Assembly: GCA_002104905.1 (NCBI GenBank)
Contig: MCFE01000140.1
Location: 93,189 to 157,188 of the forward strand
Direction: 5' to 3'
Source of the DNA: Basidiobolus meristosporus CBS 931.73
Taxonomy: Eukaryota > Basidiobolomycota > Basidiobolomycetes > Basidiobolales > Basidiobolaceae
DNA length: 64,000 bases
This document shows, in pieces, positions 1 through 10,990 of the stretch. Under the pieces are notes generated by a model. It was given only the letters and a program-made list of their open reading frames with translations. It had not been told where the DNA came from and made no database searches. Every line of letters starts with the position of its first letter. The first letter of the stretch is position 1. Made by a program: the position numbers and the translations under genes.

Positions 1-152
1 GGGACCTTCCTTAACCTATTCTGTGTGTCTGTTATGCCAAGACCATGTAAAAGTATAAATACAACTTTTACATTCAGTAAATTACTAAGTGAAAACTACA
101 AAATCTACTTGTTCTCCCAATCACTTCCAATATCTCCAAGACTCTTACAACA
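1..152 (+). repeat. 5' LTR, 3' part only, Copia copy 1
   Basis: This matches the second half of the LTR at 4130-4478 and ends in the same actcttacaaca. It includes the TATA-like stretch agtataaata near position 51. The first half lies outside the window. Confidence 0.9.
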
Positions 153-183
153 GGTTATGAGCCCCAAGCTCTCACTCTCTGCA

Positions 184-975
184 ATGTCTACCAATGCTGT
201 AACTGGAACTTTTTGCTCTGCTAAAAAGTTGGATGGATCCAACTACCAAGTGTGGAAGGTGAAGATGAAGATGCTGCTACAAGAAAGAGGCCTTTAGGAT
301 ATTGTCATGGGAGGAGAATGCCCTCCTAAAAATGTGACAGAGGAAGCCTTAAAGTACCAGAAGAAAGAACAAAGTGCCTATAACAGCATTTGCCTTAATG
401 TTAAAGACAAATTGCTAATTTAATGCTCACAAGTAAAAATGGCAAAGAATGCCTGGAAGGCATTGGAAGACACCCACCAGTCATGTTTAGATGCTAAGAA
501 ATGTATCTGAGACAAAAATTCCTTACTACAAAGATGCTGCCAGGAGATGAAATGAAAAATCTAATTAGCAGAGTTACACTGCTGGTATATGAGATGGAAT
601 CTGTGGGTGTACCAAATACTGATGAGGATGTGTCAGTTATCATCCTGAATAGACTGACAGACAGGTTTCAGGGCCTTGTATCAGCCCTAGAGTCCAGAAC
701 TGATGATTTGACCTTAAATTACATATGTGGGAGGCTCCTGGATGAAGAATTAAGAAAGTCGAGCACCAATAAGAAGGAAGAGAAATATGCTTTAATATGC
801 AATGCCAACCAAAAGAGGAGGTACCCAGGACCCTAAAAAGACAACAGCAACCTGATTTGCAACTGCTGCAAAAGGAAAGCACACACATCAGACCAGTGTC
901 TCAAAAGGAGAGATAATCAGCAAAAGAAGCCTAATATGGAAATGCTGTAACAACTGAAGATAGACTATTCATATC
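184..975 (+). pseudogene. gag: Copia gag, degenerate
   Basis: Starts MSTNAVTGTF, followed by a KLDGSNYQVWKVKM segment typical of Copia Gag N-termini (the DUF4219/UBN2 region). A stop at 295-297 replaces the Trp codon seen in the homologous frame of the minus-strand copy, a TAA at about 421 replaces Gln, and a small indel near 500 shifts the frame. The middle part (501-836) still reads as the Gag UBN2 region. A damaged zinc knuckle (C-x2-C, then H and C) follows near 860-900. It would have packaged the element RNA in cytoplasmic particles. It is not functional. Confidence 0.88.
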
Positions 976-985
976 TGCACTAAGT

Positions 986-3900
986 ATGACCACAAACAGG
1001 AACTCTCAGATGTGGTACATTGACCCTGGAGCATCTCAACACTTTACACACCAAAAAGAGCTTTTTACCCAATATCAAGAATTTCCAATTAAGAAGGTTT
1101 TCATTGGTGATGATAGAACACTTGATGCAGTGGTAGAAGGAGCTATCCAAGTAAGCCTTAGAAGCAGTGAAGGAAGCCATACACCAACCTTTAAAGAAGT
1201 ACTCTATGCACTAGAAATAGCCAAGAACGTACTATCTGTAAGCAAGGCCACTGCAGAAGGACTCAGTTTCAGCTTTGACAAGTCTGGATGAAAGATCACT
1301 GATCAAAATGATGCCCATATTGCTTTGGGTATCAGAGATTAGAATCTATACAAGTTGGCTTATATTCAATCAAATTTGGAAGCCAATCTTAGTAACTTAA
1401 ATGAAGAAACACCAATGCTTTGGCACGGGAGATTTGGGCACATCAATTTTGATTATTTACACAAAATGATCAAAGATCAGCTAATATCTGGAGTAAAAAT
1501 TGATCCCCAGCTAATTTGGAGCACTGTGAAGCCTGCATATATGTGAGACAAGCCAGACAACTGTTCAAGAGCTCTGGGTTGATCAAAACTAAGAACATAT
1601 TAGCTCTAATTTACCCAGATCTGTGTGGACCTATGCAAAATATATCCTTAGGTGAGATGAAGTATTTAAACACTTTTATTGATGAGTATACAAGATACAT
1701 GTGGGTTTACTTCATGGAAAGAAAGGAAGAAGCTCTGTCTAAGCTCAGGGAGCTCAAAGCCATGGTGGAGGGAGAAACTGGTGAAAAAATCAAGAAAATA
1801 CGCTCTGTCAAAGGTGGAGAATATACCTCAAATTTCTTCATCCACTTCTGCAAAATTCATGGGATAACGCAAGAGACTACTGTACCATACTCCCCACAGC
1901 AAAATAAAATGGCAGAATATGCTAACAGATCAATAATTGATAAGGCAAGATCTATGATCCATGATCAAAAATTGTCCTATAATTTTTGGGTGGAATCAAT
2001 TGCCACTGCTGTATACCTTAAAATAGGAGTTTTAACAGAATACTTTGTAAATCTACTCCATTTGAAGCATGGTATGGATATAGACCAAGTGCAGAACATC
2101 TAAGAATATTTGGGTGTATAGCATATGGCAAGAAACTGCCTGGAAACCAGCCAAACTTGAACTAAAAAGTGTAAAGTGCATATTTTTGGGCTACTGCAAT
2201 GAGAGTGCAGCACACAGACTCTACAATACCAAAGGAAAGGCACTAATCAAGTCCAGGGATGTGTTGTATGATGAAATTCTAAATTTTTGTAAGATATGAC
2301 AGCAGATGATGATAAAAATCTGATCTCAAGTCCACCAATTGTCAGGATTGAATCAGAACAAAACAATGAAAGTTTTTTCACTCCAGAGGACTCTTCAACC
2401 ATAGTTTAGCCAGAATCAGTGCCCAGGAATATTCTAGAAGTGATCATTCCAGTATCAGATGCCAGGAGATCCAATCAGACAAGAAATAGACCAAAATTAC
2501 TATATCAATGAGGGTGCAAACTTAGCCTATGCCTATTCAGTCCATATTGATGAGATCCAGACTGTAAAAGAGGCCCTAAATAGTCCTCAGACAAAGTTTT
2601 GGAGATCAGCAATGACTGATGAATATCAGGCCCTGATGGAAAATCAAACTTGGGACTTGGTCAAATTACCAATCAACCAAAAATCAATTGGATGCAGATG
2701 GACTTTAAGACAAAATGCAAGGCTGATGATACAAGTGAAAGATAAAAAGCAAGACTTGTGACCAAAGGATACTCTCAAACAAACAGACTTGACTATACTG
2801 AGACCTTTGCACTGGTAGCCAAGTTTAATTCCATCAGATTAATATTGGCTATTGCAGCCAAATATAGGTTTTTTATTCATCAAATGGATGTAAAAACGGC
2901 ATTTTGAATGGAGAACTTGATGAGGATGTGTATATGGACCAGTCTGATGGGTTTTTTGACCATGATAATCCCCATTTGATCTGCAAGCTTATAAAGTCTC
3001 TGTATGGTTTAAACAATCACCAAGAGCCTTCAATTGCAGGATAGATTCTTATTTGGAATCTTTGAATCTCAAAAGGGGTAATGCTGACTATAATATATAC
3101 TATAAGCCAGATAGAGCGGATCCAGTTTTATTAGCTCTACCTGTGGATGATCTCATTATAGCCACCAATAACCTAGAAGCATTGGAAGCGACCAAATCCA
3201 GCCTATCTAAGGAGTTCAAGATGTCCAATCTAGGAGAACTCAGTTACTACTTACGGATTAAGTTCTCCATAGACAGAAGTACCCAGACTATCACCCTAAG
3301 CCAATCCAAGTATATTCAAGATAAACTAAAGAAGCACCAAATGGAAGACTGTTAACTGGCAGTTGCTCCAATGTAGATACATCTTAACTTGGTCAAAACT
3401 CAATCAAATCAAGAGAGCTAGGTGCCATCTGAAAGCCCTGCCTTCCTTATCAATCTATAGTTGGCATTCTGATGTATATCATGCCTGGAACATATCCAGA
3501 TATCTCATATTCAGTGGGAGTTGTCAACCAGCATAATCAGAACTATGGATCTGATCATATTGCAGTAGTAAAGTGGATTTTTGGATACCTAAAAGGAAAT
3601 ACTGATATCTACTTGAGATACACTTATAAGGATTCAGAACAGGATCTTGTGGGATACTCTGATGCTGATTGGGGACAAAATTTAGAAGACAGAAGATCCA
3701 CCACAGGATACACCTTACTTGACTGTAAAGGAGCAATTTCATGAAATTCAAGATAACAACCAACCATAGCACTTTCTACCACAGAGACAAAGTGCATGGC
3801 AGCCTGTGATGTTACAAAAGAAGCAATGTGGTTAAGAAAGATTTTCACAGATATAGGCCTATGTTAAAAAAATCCTATTACTTTATTTCAAGATAATCAA

Positions 3901-4119
3901 GGTTGTATACAGTTAGGTAGAAATCCAACTTTTCATACTAGAACTAAGTACATAGATATTAGGCATAATTTCATATGTAAAGATATAGAGAATAACTTAG
4001 CTAGCTTAGTTTACTATCCTACAGATGAAATGATTGCAGACATATTTGCCAAGCCATTAGCTAGAGACAAGTTTGAACATCTTAGGTCAGAGTTAGGACT
4101 AGTCAGTATGAACATTTAG
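986..4119 (+). pseudogene. pol: Copia pol (protease-integrase-RT-RNase H), degenerate
   Basis: Readable blocks, in order, are: a protease-like segment with WYIDPGASQHF at about 1010-1045 (the catalytic D-S-G reads D-P-G); GAG_pre-integrase with LWHGRFGHI (about 1420); integrase core with DLCGPM, VKGGEY (normally DNGGEY, so a catalytic Asp is changed) and PQQN; RT fragments with GCRWTL and a PVDDLII box (normally YVDD); and RNase H with YSDADWGQN and a damaged T-E-A-E-Y region. At least six stops or frameshifts divide these blocks. The last codons read ...GLVSMNI before TAG at 4117. Two changed catalytic motifs and many stops make this copy inactive. Confidence 0.9.
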
Positions 4120-4129
4120 CTGAGAGGGG

Positions 4130-4478
4130 TGTTGTAAAAGTTTGTAATTCTACCCAAATATTCACCTAACTTAGTCACTTAGATCATTAACTTCAAATCC
4201 TAGAGAATACTGACTAAATTTCTTGTTAGGATTTACTTAGAATATTTTCACCAAAATACCAGGTGCCCAGAACATGAAAATTCTCAAGGTTGTCCAAACA
4301 GCCCCAAGCTTTGCACACATGTTATTGGGACCTTCCTTAATCAATTCTATGTGTTTGTAATGCCAAGACCATATAAAAGTATAAATATTACTTTTACATT
4401 CAATATATCATTAAGCAAATTCAACATAATCTACTTGTCCTCCCAATCACTTCCAATATCTCCAAGACTCTTATAACA
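4130..4478 (+). repeat. 3' LTR, Copia copy 1 (349 bp)
   Basis: Begins tgttgtaaaag and ends cttataaca (TGTT...AACA ends). It carries a TATA-like agtataaatatt at about 4377. It aligns along its length with LTRs at 22167-22515, 26498-26846 and, interrupted, 9529-10412. Confidence 0.92.
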
Positions 4479-6850
4479 AAAACAACATTCACACTCTGGA
4501 TATATTCCAGTAATACCCCATCTAAAGAAGCTCTTGCAGTCCAACAAGTACTGCAAAGCTTAAAGTACTGCACTTAGTATTAATCAAGCACCAACATATC
4601 CAATATATTCAATGGCAAACTTTACAAGCAGCTAAGAAGCAAGGGCTACTTTGAAGGTATGTATTACTATGCCTTTGTTTTAGCACTTGATGAGTTCTCA
4701 TTAAGCAAGTACTCTATCAGCAAATCCTGCTAGCCACTGATTCTCATCAACCTGAATTTGCCACCTATTTTACCATATCTGGGCAAAAATCTGATGGTGG
4801 TCTCACTGGTATCTGGGCCTAAAGCACCTTACTACCTGGATAGCTACCTGCATCTATTTCTGGATGAATTTTGCATGCTTTCCAGCAGGATAACAGTATA
4901 TGACTACCACATCAAAGCGCATATTATTATCTGTATTGGAGTTACCCCAGCCATCAGCAAGCTAGCTAGCTTTTCTGAGCACCATTCATGGTATTGTAGT
5001 CAAATGTGTGAGATATAGGGGACTTACTCCATAACTCACGCATATTATGATTACCCTAGCAGCAACAATAAGAACATTATTTTTCTGCACAGAGAACATA
5101 CAGGAGTCAGCATGCCATTGCAGCAATGTTGGTAAGCTATAAGCCATTGGTCTGAATATGGAATTAATTGGATATCAGATATACTTAAGATAGAGTGTAT
5201 CTATTGTGGCAAAAGCTTTCCACTGGGAGCAATGCATTTGCTTTTCAACAATATCACTTTACTGATAACCAAGTTGTACATGGGGCATTTCAAGCTAAAT
5301 GAGCCCTTTGAGATACACAAGAAATTTGAAGAATTGTCAAGATATTACAGAGTATCCACTACCCTAAGTACTTCTCACAGGCTCCAATCAGCATTTAAAT
5401 GCATATGCAATAATATAAGTGCAAAGAACAGATGAACTGGATATGTATTTATTCAAGAAGTCTTCAGAAGCCATTTCTACCAAGAGTATGTTAGAAGCAT
5501 TGGGAATTGTATGTGGCCATTTTAGGAATATTTATGCAGAAGCAGATAGCTGATGCCAACTTGATGCATTTACATCTCTTGTGCAAAGAGTTTGTGATGG
5601 GATTTGAACAGCTATCCTACAAGCATAGAGCTAAGTGCATGGATTTCTGCTGCTACTGTATTCATTTGCTACTCCATCTTGCTTGGTGTGTTGAGAATAT
5701 TGGAACTTGCTTCACCTTTTGGGATTTCTAAGGAGCCAATATCTGGGTACATAGGAAGAAAAGTCAAGTTGCAGGTACTACCATATCCCAGTCTCATCAC
5801 AAATACTACCTTCAAATCCATCATAAATCTGATGAGTTGGCACATGGAGGACTGCCAGGAGGAGTTGGAAAATACCAAGGGCAGATGTGCACATGAAGAC
5901 ACCTATGCCTATGGCATTAAGAAGCTAAGCAGCCACAATGCATGGGTAATTAGTTAATAATGCAAAGTTGGATTAGATGCAACAGGCAACCAATTTTTAT
6001 TAGGAATGCTCTACTAAGGTATGTTGGATCTCTCTTGGTCACAAGTAAGTTTCTGCTTCATTCAACACAGAATTCACCAAACAAGAGCCAGAATACACCT
6101 ACAAGGGAGACCAGAATCTAACAGGGAGAAGGAATATAATGGCTAAACACCATAGAGTTCTTTGCCGATATTCAGGAGGTATTCACGGAAGAAGTGATGG
6201 GAACTAGTCATATGTTTAAATGATGTATTTGTTACCAGCAATACAAGGTAGATTGCAACTTTGAAAGTATCACACCAAAAAGCTACAAAAATGAGGCAAT
6301 AGAAGTATGTCAATTGCAGCAGGTGTGCACATTTGTAGAGTTTAGTAAGCAGGAGGCCATAGTGTTTTTAGATTCAATCAATATGTGGAATACCCAAGGT
6401 AGTAGTGGGTAAGTAAATAAAGAGGGGTGATTCTACAGTGGAATACATACATTGCACAAGGGGAGGTAGAAAAAGGACATACCATTTGGTAAATTGGTAC
6501 AGTAGCATTATACAGAGCTAGCTGTAGGCTGTCATACTGCTGTAATAATACCATCAGAGGCCTGCAATGAGGCTGTCAAAACACTATTAAGTTTTTTGCC
6601 ACATAGGTCAATTGGATGTACTGGCCAGTGAGATCCACTCAAATAGGTGTAGAACACACTAGGACTGCAACAATGCCATGCCACCCTTGGTAAAATACCA
6701 TACAAACACTGTTATGTTTTTTAACTTTATTTTACTGTAAAATTAGCCAAACACCATTGTGATCCCATCTTAAGAATTTATAGATGATCATTAACTCCAA
6801 GCTGCTGGTATTATAGTGGTCTCCTGATGGGTTCTGTTGTGTTGTATTAT
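4479..6850 (+). pseudogene. CACTA-type Tnp2 transposase relic, copy T1
   Basis: Open stretches at 4758-5018, 5232-5435 and 5604-5957 match the minus-strand Tnp2 relics at 11.5-17.8 kb and 26.8-29.5 kb in order and content. The first has the Tnp2 (Transposase_21) pattern of a hydrophobic LP-x-L block followed by SLVSGPKAP and LDEFCMLSS. Later parts read HFKLNEPFEI and SHNAWVIS. Stops and indels separate the blocks. The N-terminal half is missing because the Copia 3' LTR abuts it. The family excises and inserts CACTA/En-Spm (in fungi, Plavaka-like) DNA transposons. From about 6430 to 6850 only non-coding element sequence is visible. Confidence 0.72.
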
Positions 6851-7149
6851 GATTAGTTTGGGGCTTGTTCTACAATGTAGAGGCTAATCAACAATATACA
6901 ACAACTTTCAGTATGCTAATACTGAAATAATTTATTGGGAGTTTGATACACCAATAGAAGATGTAACTTTCACTAATATCCTCAATCTTAGGCTCAAAGT
7001 ATACTATAGGCAGTGTTTCTCACTTCTACAGCAGTATTCTGACCTTCTGTTGACTAATGGGCTTATTTACTTTGATAGTAACTTTTCCCTATTTGGAAGT
7101 CACTTTCATTTCCAAGAGAATATTTCCCAGTATGGAAGTTCTGAGCTCC

Positions 7150-7380
7150 CCTTTAACCTAAAGCGGTGTGTTGTAGAAGTCTCTAAAGGGGTCTTTAGAC
7201 CTAAAGGGGTGTCTAAAGGGGTGTCTTTAGAGTAAAGGGGCTTCTTGTAGTGGTCTCTAAAGTGGACTTTAAACTAATGGGGTGCCAAAAGTGGCTTCTT
7301 TAGAGTAAAGCGGTTTTTTAAAGGGGTCTCTAAAGGGGTGTCTTTAGAGTATAGGGGCTTCTTAGAGGGGACGTTTCCAA
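7150..7380. repeat. Imperfect minisatellite (ctctaaaggggtgtct-like units)
   Basis: Variants of tctttagagtaaaggggt and tctctaaaggggtgtct recur about ten times in 230 bp. It lies in a gene-free stretch (6851-7960) where I see no other coding or element signal. It is not found in the related blocks at 11.5-35.9 kb. Confidence 0.7.
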
Positions 7381-7960
7381 CAGAAAGGCAGTAGTTTTGT
7401 GTAGAAATTACATTGGATTCTTATGAGCTTTGCAGTCTCTTTACTGATGTAGTAGCAATCAAAGTCCAAATACTCAACAGTGCAAGTGATGCAGGGGAAG
7501 TCTTGTAGCCTTTAAACTTGTAATTGTAGTGTGAAGATTCTGGAAAGAGAGGCTCTCCTTTATTTTTCAGCTGGGGAAGTCATATATATGAAATTTCTGA
7601 AGGATCAAAGTTTTTGGGCAATTGCACAAGCAATACACTTATACAGAGCTAAAATTTTGCAGTGGCACAGATTAGATATAGGTGCAGCACTTGTGAGAGT
7701 CTCACGTGACTTGATTGGATAGTGCGTAAGTTACATGCAATCAAAGTCACCATAGTAATCCTAGCAATAGTGGCCCAGTACATATAATAATTGGACTCTT
7801 TTTGTCATAACTCCTTAAGCACTGCTTCAAATGAGCTGTGATTTGAAACATGTGTTGGCTACTGTGCGCTCTGTGTGAAATAATATTCTTGGGTGGATTG
7901 CTTGTCATGGTCTGGAATATTTGTCCTTCAAAGTGGTGAATTTGTGATCTTTCACCTGTG
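7381..7960. other. No gene seen
   Basis: AT-rich, with only short chance ORFs such as 7531-7722. No match to other repeats in the window was noticed. Confidence 0.5.
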
Positions 7961-9528
7961 TTTTATGATAGCAAAAAGCAAAAAGAAGAAATGAGTGCAA
8001 TATTGGTTTTAAGATATTGTAGTAATGGAATACTTTCCATTACCACAGATCTGGATTGCTGATCCAGATTGGATCTACCTGTGTGACCAAATTATTTCTT
8101 GTAGGGCAGCCAGTATATTGTTAGCTGATGCTAAAGCACTAATGAGGTAATCAGGTGCAGTGGCTAATAGGATAGTTGCAATGGGTTAGAGAAATCAGGG
8201 AAGAGTCCAGAGACAAGTTGCTCTCATAATATGTTTAGAGCAATTGTTATCCCAGGACTTAAGTAACTCAACATCATAGACCACAATTGAGCCATTTCCC
8301 AATGTGACAGCAGAGTAACACCTTACAGTCTCTGAAGTACGGCAACAGTGCCCTTAATTAAAGCTCAGAGAAAAATGTATTACAGCCTGGGAGGGAGAGA
8401 CTATGATATTTATATCAAAGACTAAAAATCAAAAGACTTGGAAGATCTGTGAAGCCATTGAGAGCAGTGCTAAGGAGTGGGCTAATATTCAAGAGGCCAT
8501 CAGCAGTCTAGTATCCTATCACCTTAAGGCCAGTATACCATGGGACCACCAGGAGCTCAAGGCAAAGCAGACTGTGCTTGGTTGGTTCTTTGAGCATTAT
8601 CCTGGAGTTAAACAAGCTAACAGATTTGGGCCCGCATTGGTATGCTAAGAAAATATCTCACAAATAGAAAAATCTATCAAGGGCAGAAAACAAGGGTGCC
8701 ACAGCCAAAAACCAGTGCCTTCCAGATAACCTGTCACAAGCAGGGCTACAAACTCTAAACAATCAATAAAGAAGCATCCGGTAGCTGGCAGGGCAATGGT
8801 AAGGGAAAAGCAGGCGGAAATAGATGCATTGGTGCAAAATTTATCAAGGATAAGACTTGGTTCTATATAAAGAGCACTCAGTTAAAGTGGTAGTGAAGAA
8901 CCTGCAGTGATAAAAACCAGTGGCTTTCTCAGGATTCTGTCATCAGAAGGGCTGAAAGCTCAAGACAAGCAGTTAAGAAATGTCAGGTAGCATGAAGGGT
9001 GTTGATCAGGGACAGGCAGGTAGAAACAGATGCACTGGTGCAGACTTTGTGAAGTAGAAGATATGGCTCAATACAAGAAGCACTCTGTCAAAGTACTAGT
9101 GAAAGACAAGGCAGTGAGAAATGTAAAGGTAAAGGGGAACAAGTCTACCCAAGCCAGAGACAGCAAAGTACAAGAAAAAAGCTGCTGCTATCACCAACTG
9201 ACACTGTCAGCCCAGAACAGGCTGTATCACATGATAGCCCCAAATAATACCTACAAGACAACAGCTGCTTTCTTATGAGTTGGAAGCACAACCTATTGAG
9301 CTACACTCCAATGAGGAAGATGAGCTTGCAGAGAAAGGTAACTTGTCTACCATGCCTCCACCCCCTCCATTGTGGAAAGAGGGGATATCCCACTGACAGA
9401 TAAAGCAACAACATCAATAACTTGGATGATATGATAATGCCTACACTGGAACTTAAGAACTACACTAGGCACATCAAATTGTTGCAGCACTTCTTCAAGA
9501 GCAGTGCTCAAGAAAACACGCTTGTATA
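7961..9528 (+). pseudogene. Partner ORF of the Tnp2 element, copy T1, degenerate
   Basis: Homologous to the plus-strand partner ORFs at 18038-20280 and 30478-33330. The piece at 8403-8648 keeps an uninterrupted site (...AIESSAKEWANIQEA...) where both other copies carry a solo LTR, so it is the empty-site reference. About 8700-9270 holds degenerate 69-residue repeats rich in K, Q, S and D. The 3' end is cut at 9528 by a Copia LTR. Function unknown. Confidence 0.6.
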
Positions 9529-10412
9529 TGTTGTAAAAACATATAATTCCACTCAAGTATTCACTTAGCTTAATCACTTAAATCATTACCTCCAAATCCT
9601 AGAGAATACTGACCAAAATGCTTGTTGGGATTTACCAAGAATATTATCACCAAAATATTAGGTACCCAGAACATGAGAAGCCTTAAAGCTGTTAAAACAG
9701 CCCCTGTCATGATCACATGACAACCACAATCACCCATGTCAAGTTTCAGCTTCCTAGCTCAATTTCTAAGAGATTCCTTCTGGAGCCTTCTACCACCTTC
9801 CAGAAAGTTCCTGACCATTCCAAATCATTGTTACACAATGGAACATTCCATGGAAGCCTCCTATTGTGTTTTTCATAGTCCAGTACCATATATGGAAATA
9901 CCAGGTCACATGACTTAATCACATGATCAGGTGACCCAATCCATTTCCCCCATCTTGTCTCAGTGCCTTGCCTTCAGTATTATTATCACCAGCACTGCTG
10001 CTGTGCCTCACCTCACAACCCCATTAGTATTAGCTAATATCTCCTGGCATCAGTATAGCCAAAAAGTATATATAGTCCTATCCCCCCTTAAGTATTCCTC
10101 AGTCTGATAAACACAGGTCTTGAGTGAACAGCCTTGCCTTGAATCCTGCATTGCCTTGATGGTCCACACCTAAGTCCTTTCCTACCGTGTCTAGCTTTTC
10201 CTCCTGCCTTGTGTCTATTCATAACTGCCCCAAACTTTGCACACATGTTATTGGGACCTTCCTTAGTCTATTCTATGTGTTTTTATGCCAAGAACAAGTA
10301 AAAATATAGATATTACTTTTACATTCAATAAACTATTAAGTGAAAACCACATAATCTACTTGTTCTACTTGTTCTCTCAATCACTTCCAATATCTCCAAG
10401 ACTCTTACAACA
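9529..10412 (+). repeat. Solo Copia LTR, interrupted by a nested LTR
   Basis: Starts tgttgtaaaaac and ends actcttacaaca, like the 349-bp Copia LTRs. It is split at 9704/10227 by a 522-bp insertion. The 5-bp flanks differ (gtata left, agaag right), so it has no intact target duplication. This suggests that it is a recombinant LTR. Confidence 0.85.
9705..10226 (+). repeat. Solo LTR-like insertion (522 bp) inside the Copia LTR
   Basis: Starts tgtcatgatcacatgac and is flanked by the direct repeat gcccc (9700-9704 and 10227-10231), matching a single gcccc in intact copies of the host LTR. It contains a TATA-like agtatatatag at about 10067, followed by a C-rich transcription-start-like tract. The length, TG start, promoter and 5-bp duplication fit a solo LTR, probably Gypsy-type. 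The right end (ataact) is not the usual CA. Confidence 0.65.
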
Positions 10413-10990
10413 AGAAGAACATGAAGACAACCTTTCAATCCTCAGATGTGACTCAATTTTCAACTGTACTTACCTATACAAGTCCTGATACCTTACACTA
10501 ACACTAAGCCCAACCCCACACTCAACAAGTAACTCCATTAAAATCCACCACTCATTAAGTATCTCTGCTGTAACACCCTGTTTCCATGACTCTGACAGGA
10601 ACCCCATGGCTTTATGTCATTGTTCATTCACTGGTTCCCACATATCCTGGTATTCAGCCACACTGCCAGGTCTAGCAACTCATCAACCAGTCACTGCAGT
10701 AAGTCCTTGCAATATTCTGTTGTAAGAGTCTTGGAGATAATTAACTAAACTGTATGCATCAAAAGAAAGAGCATTGGGATCAGAGAGTGCAAGAATTTAT
10801 ATAGAACCAATCAAAAGCCACTTTTGTGTTGTTGTAGGACAAACTCTGACCAAGCTTTTTGTGATGTTGGGGGTGAAATTTTTTTAACTTTCTTTGCATG
10901 GTGTCCTCAAGACATTGATATCTCCTAGTTCTGGCATTCAAAACTTGTGATGGCCTTTTGACAGGATTATTGCAATTATTTTACACAGGG
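10413..10990 (-). repeat. Inverted end fragment of the Tnp2 element
   Basis: The first 19 bp equal the reverse complement of the flank at 22148-22166. The rest is the reverse complement of the 3' part of the partner ORF and its trailer (compare 20030-20590), then a forward-oriented trailer piece after 10716, where a short reversed Copia LTR end (tgttgtaagagtc) sits. It looks like rearrangement debris. No coding capacity. Confidence 0.55.

Larger units (their letters stand above)
1..4478 (+). mobile_element. Degenerate Ty1/Copia LTR retrotransposon, copy 1 (5' LTR cut by window edge)
   Basis: The order is LTR tail (1-152), a primer-binding-like sequence starting ggttatgagcccc (153 on), gag, protease, integrase, reverse transcriptase, RNase H, a purine-rich tract (gagagggg, about 4122-4129) and a complete 349-bp 3' LTR. 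Protease before integrase before RT defines Copia rather than Gypsy. The primer-binding sequence resembles the internal initiator-tRNA site used by some Copia elements; that point is inference. The coding part has many stops and small indels, several of them TGG or CAA codons turned into TAG or TAA, so the copy is dead. A better-preserved relative lies at 22167-26846 on the minus strand. Confidence 0.93.
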
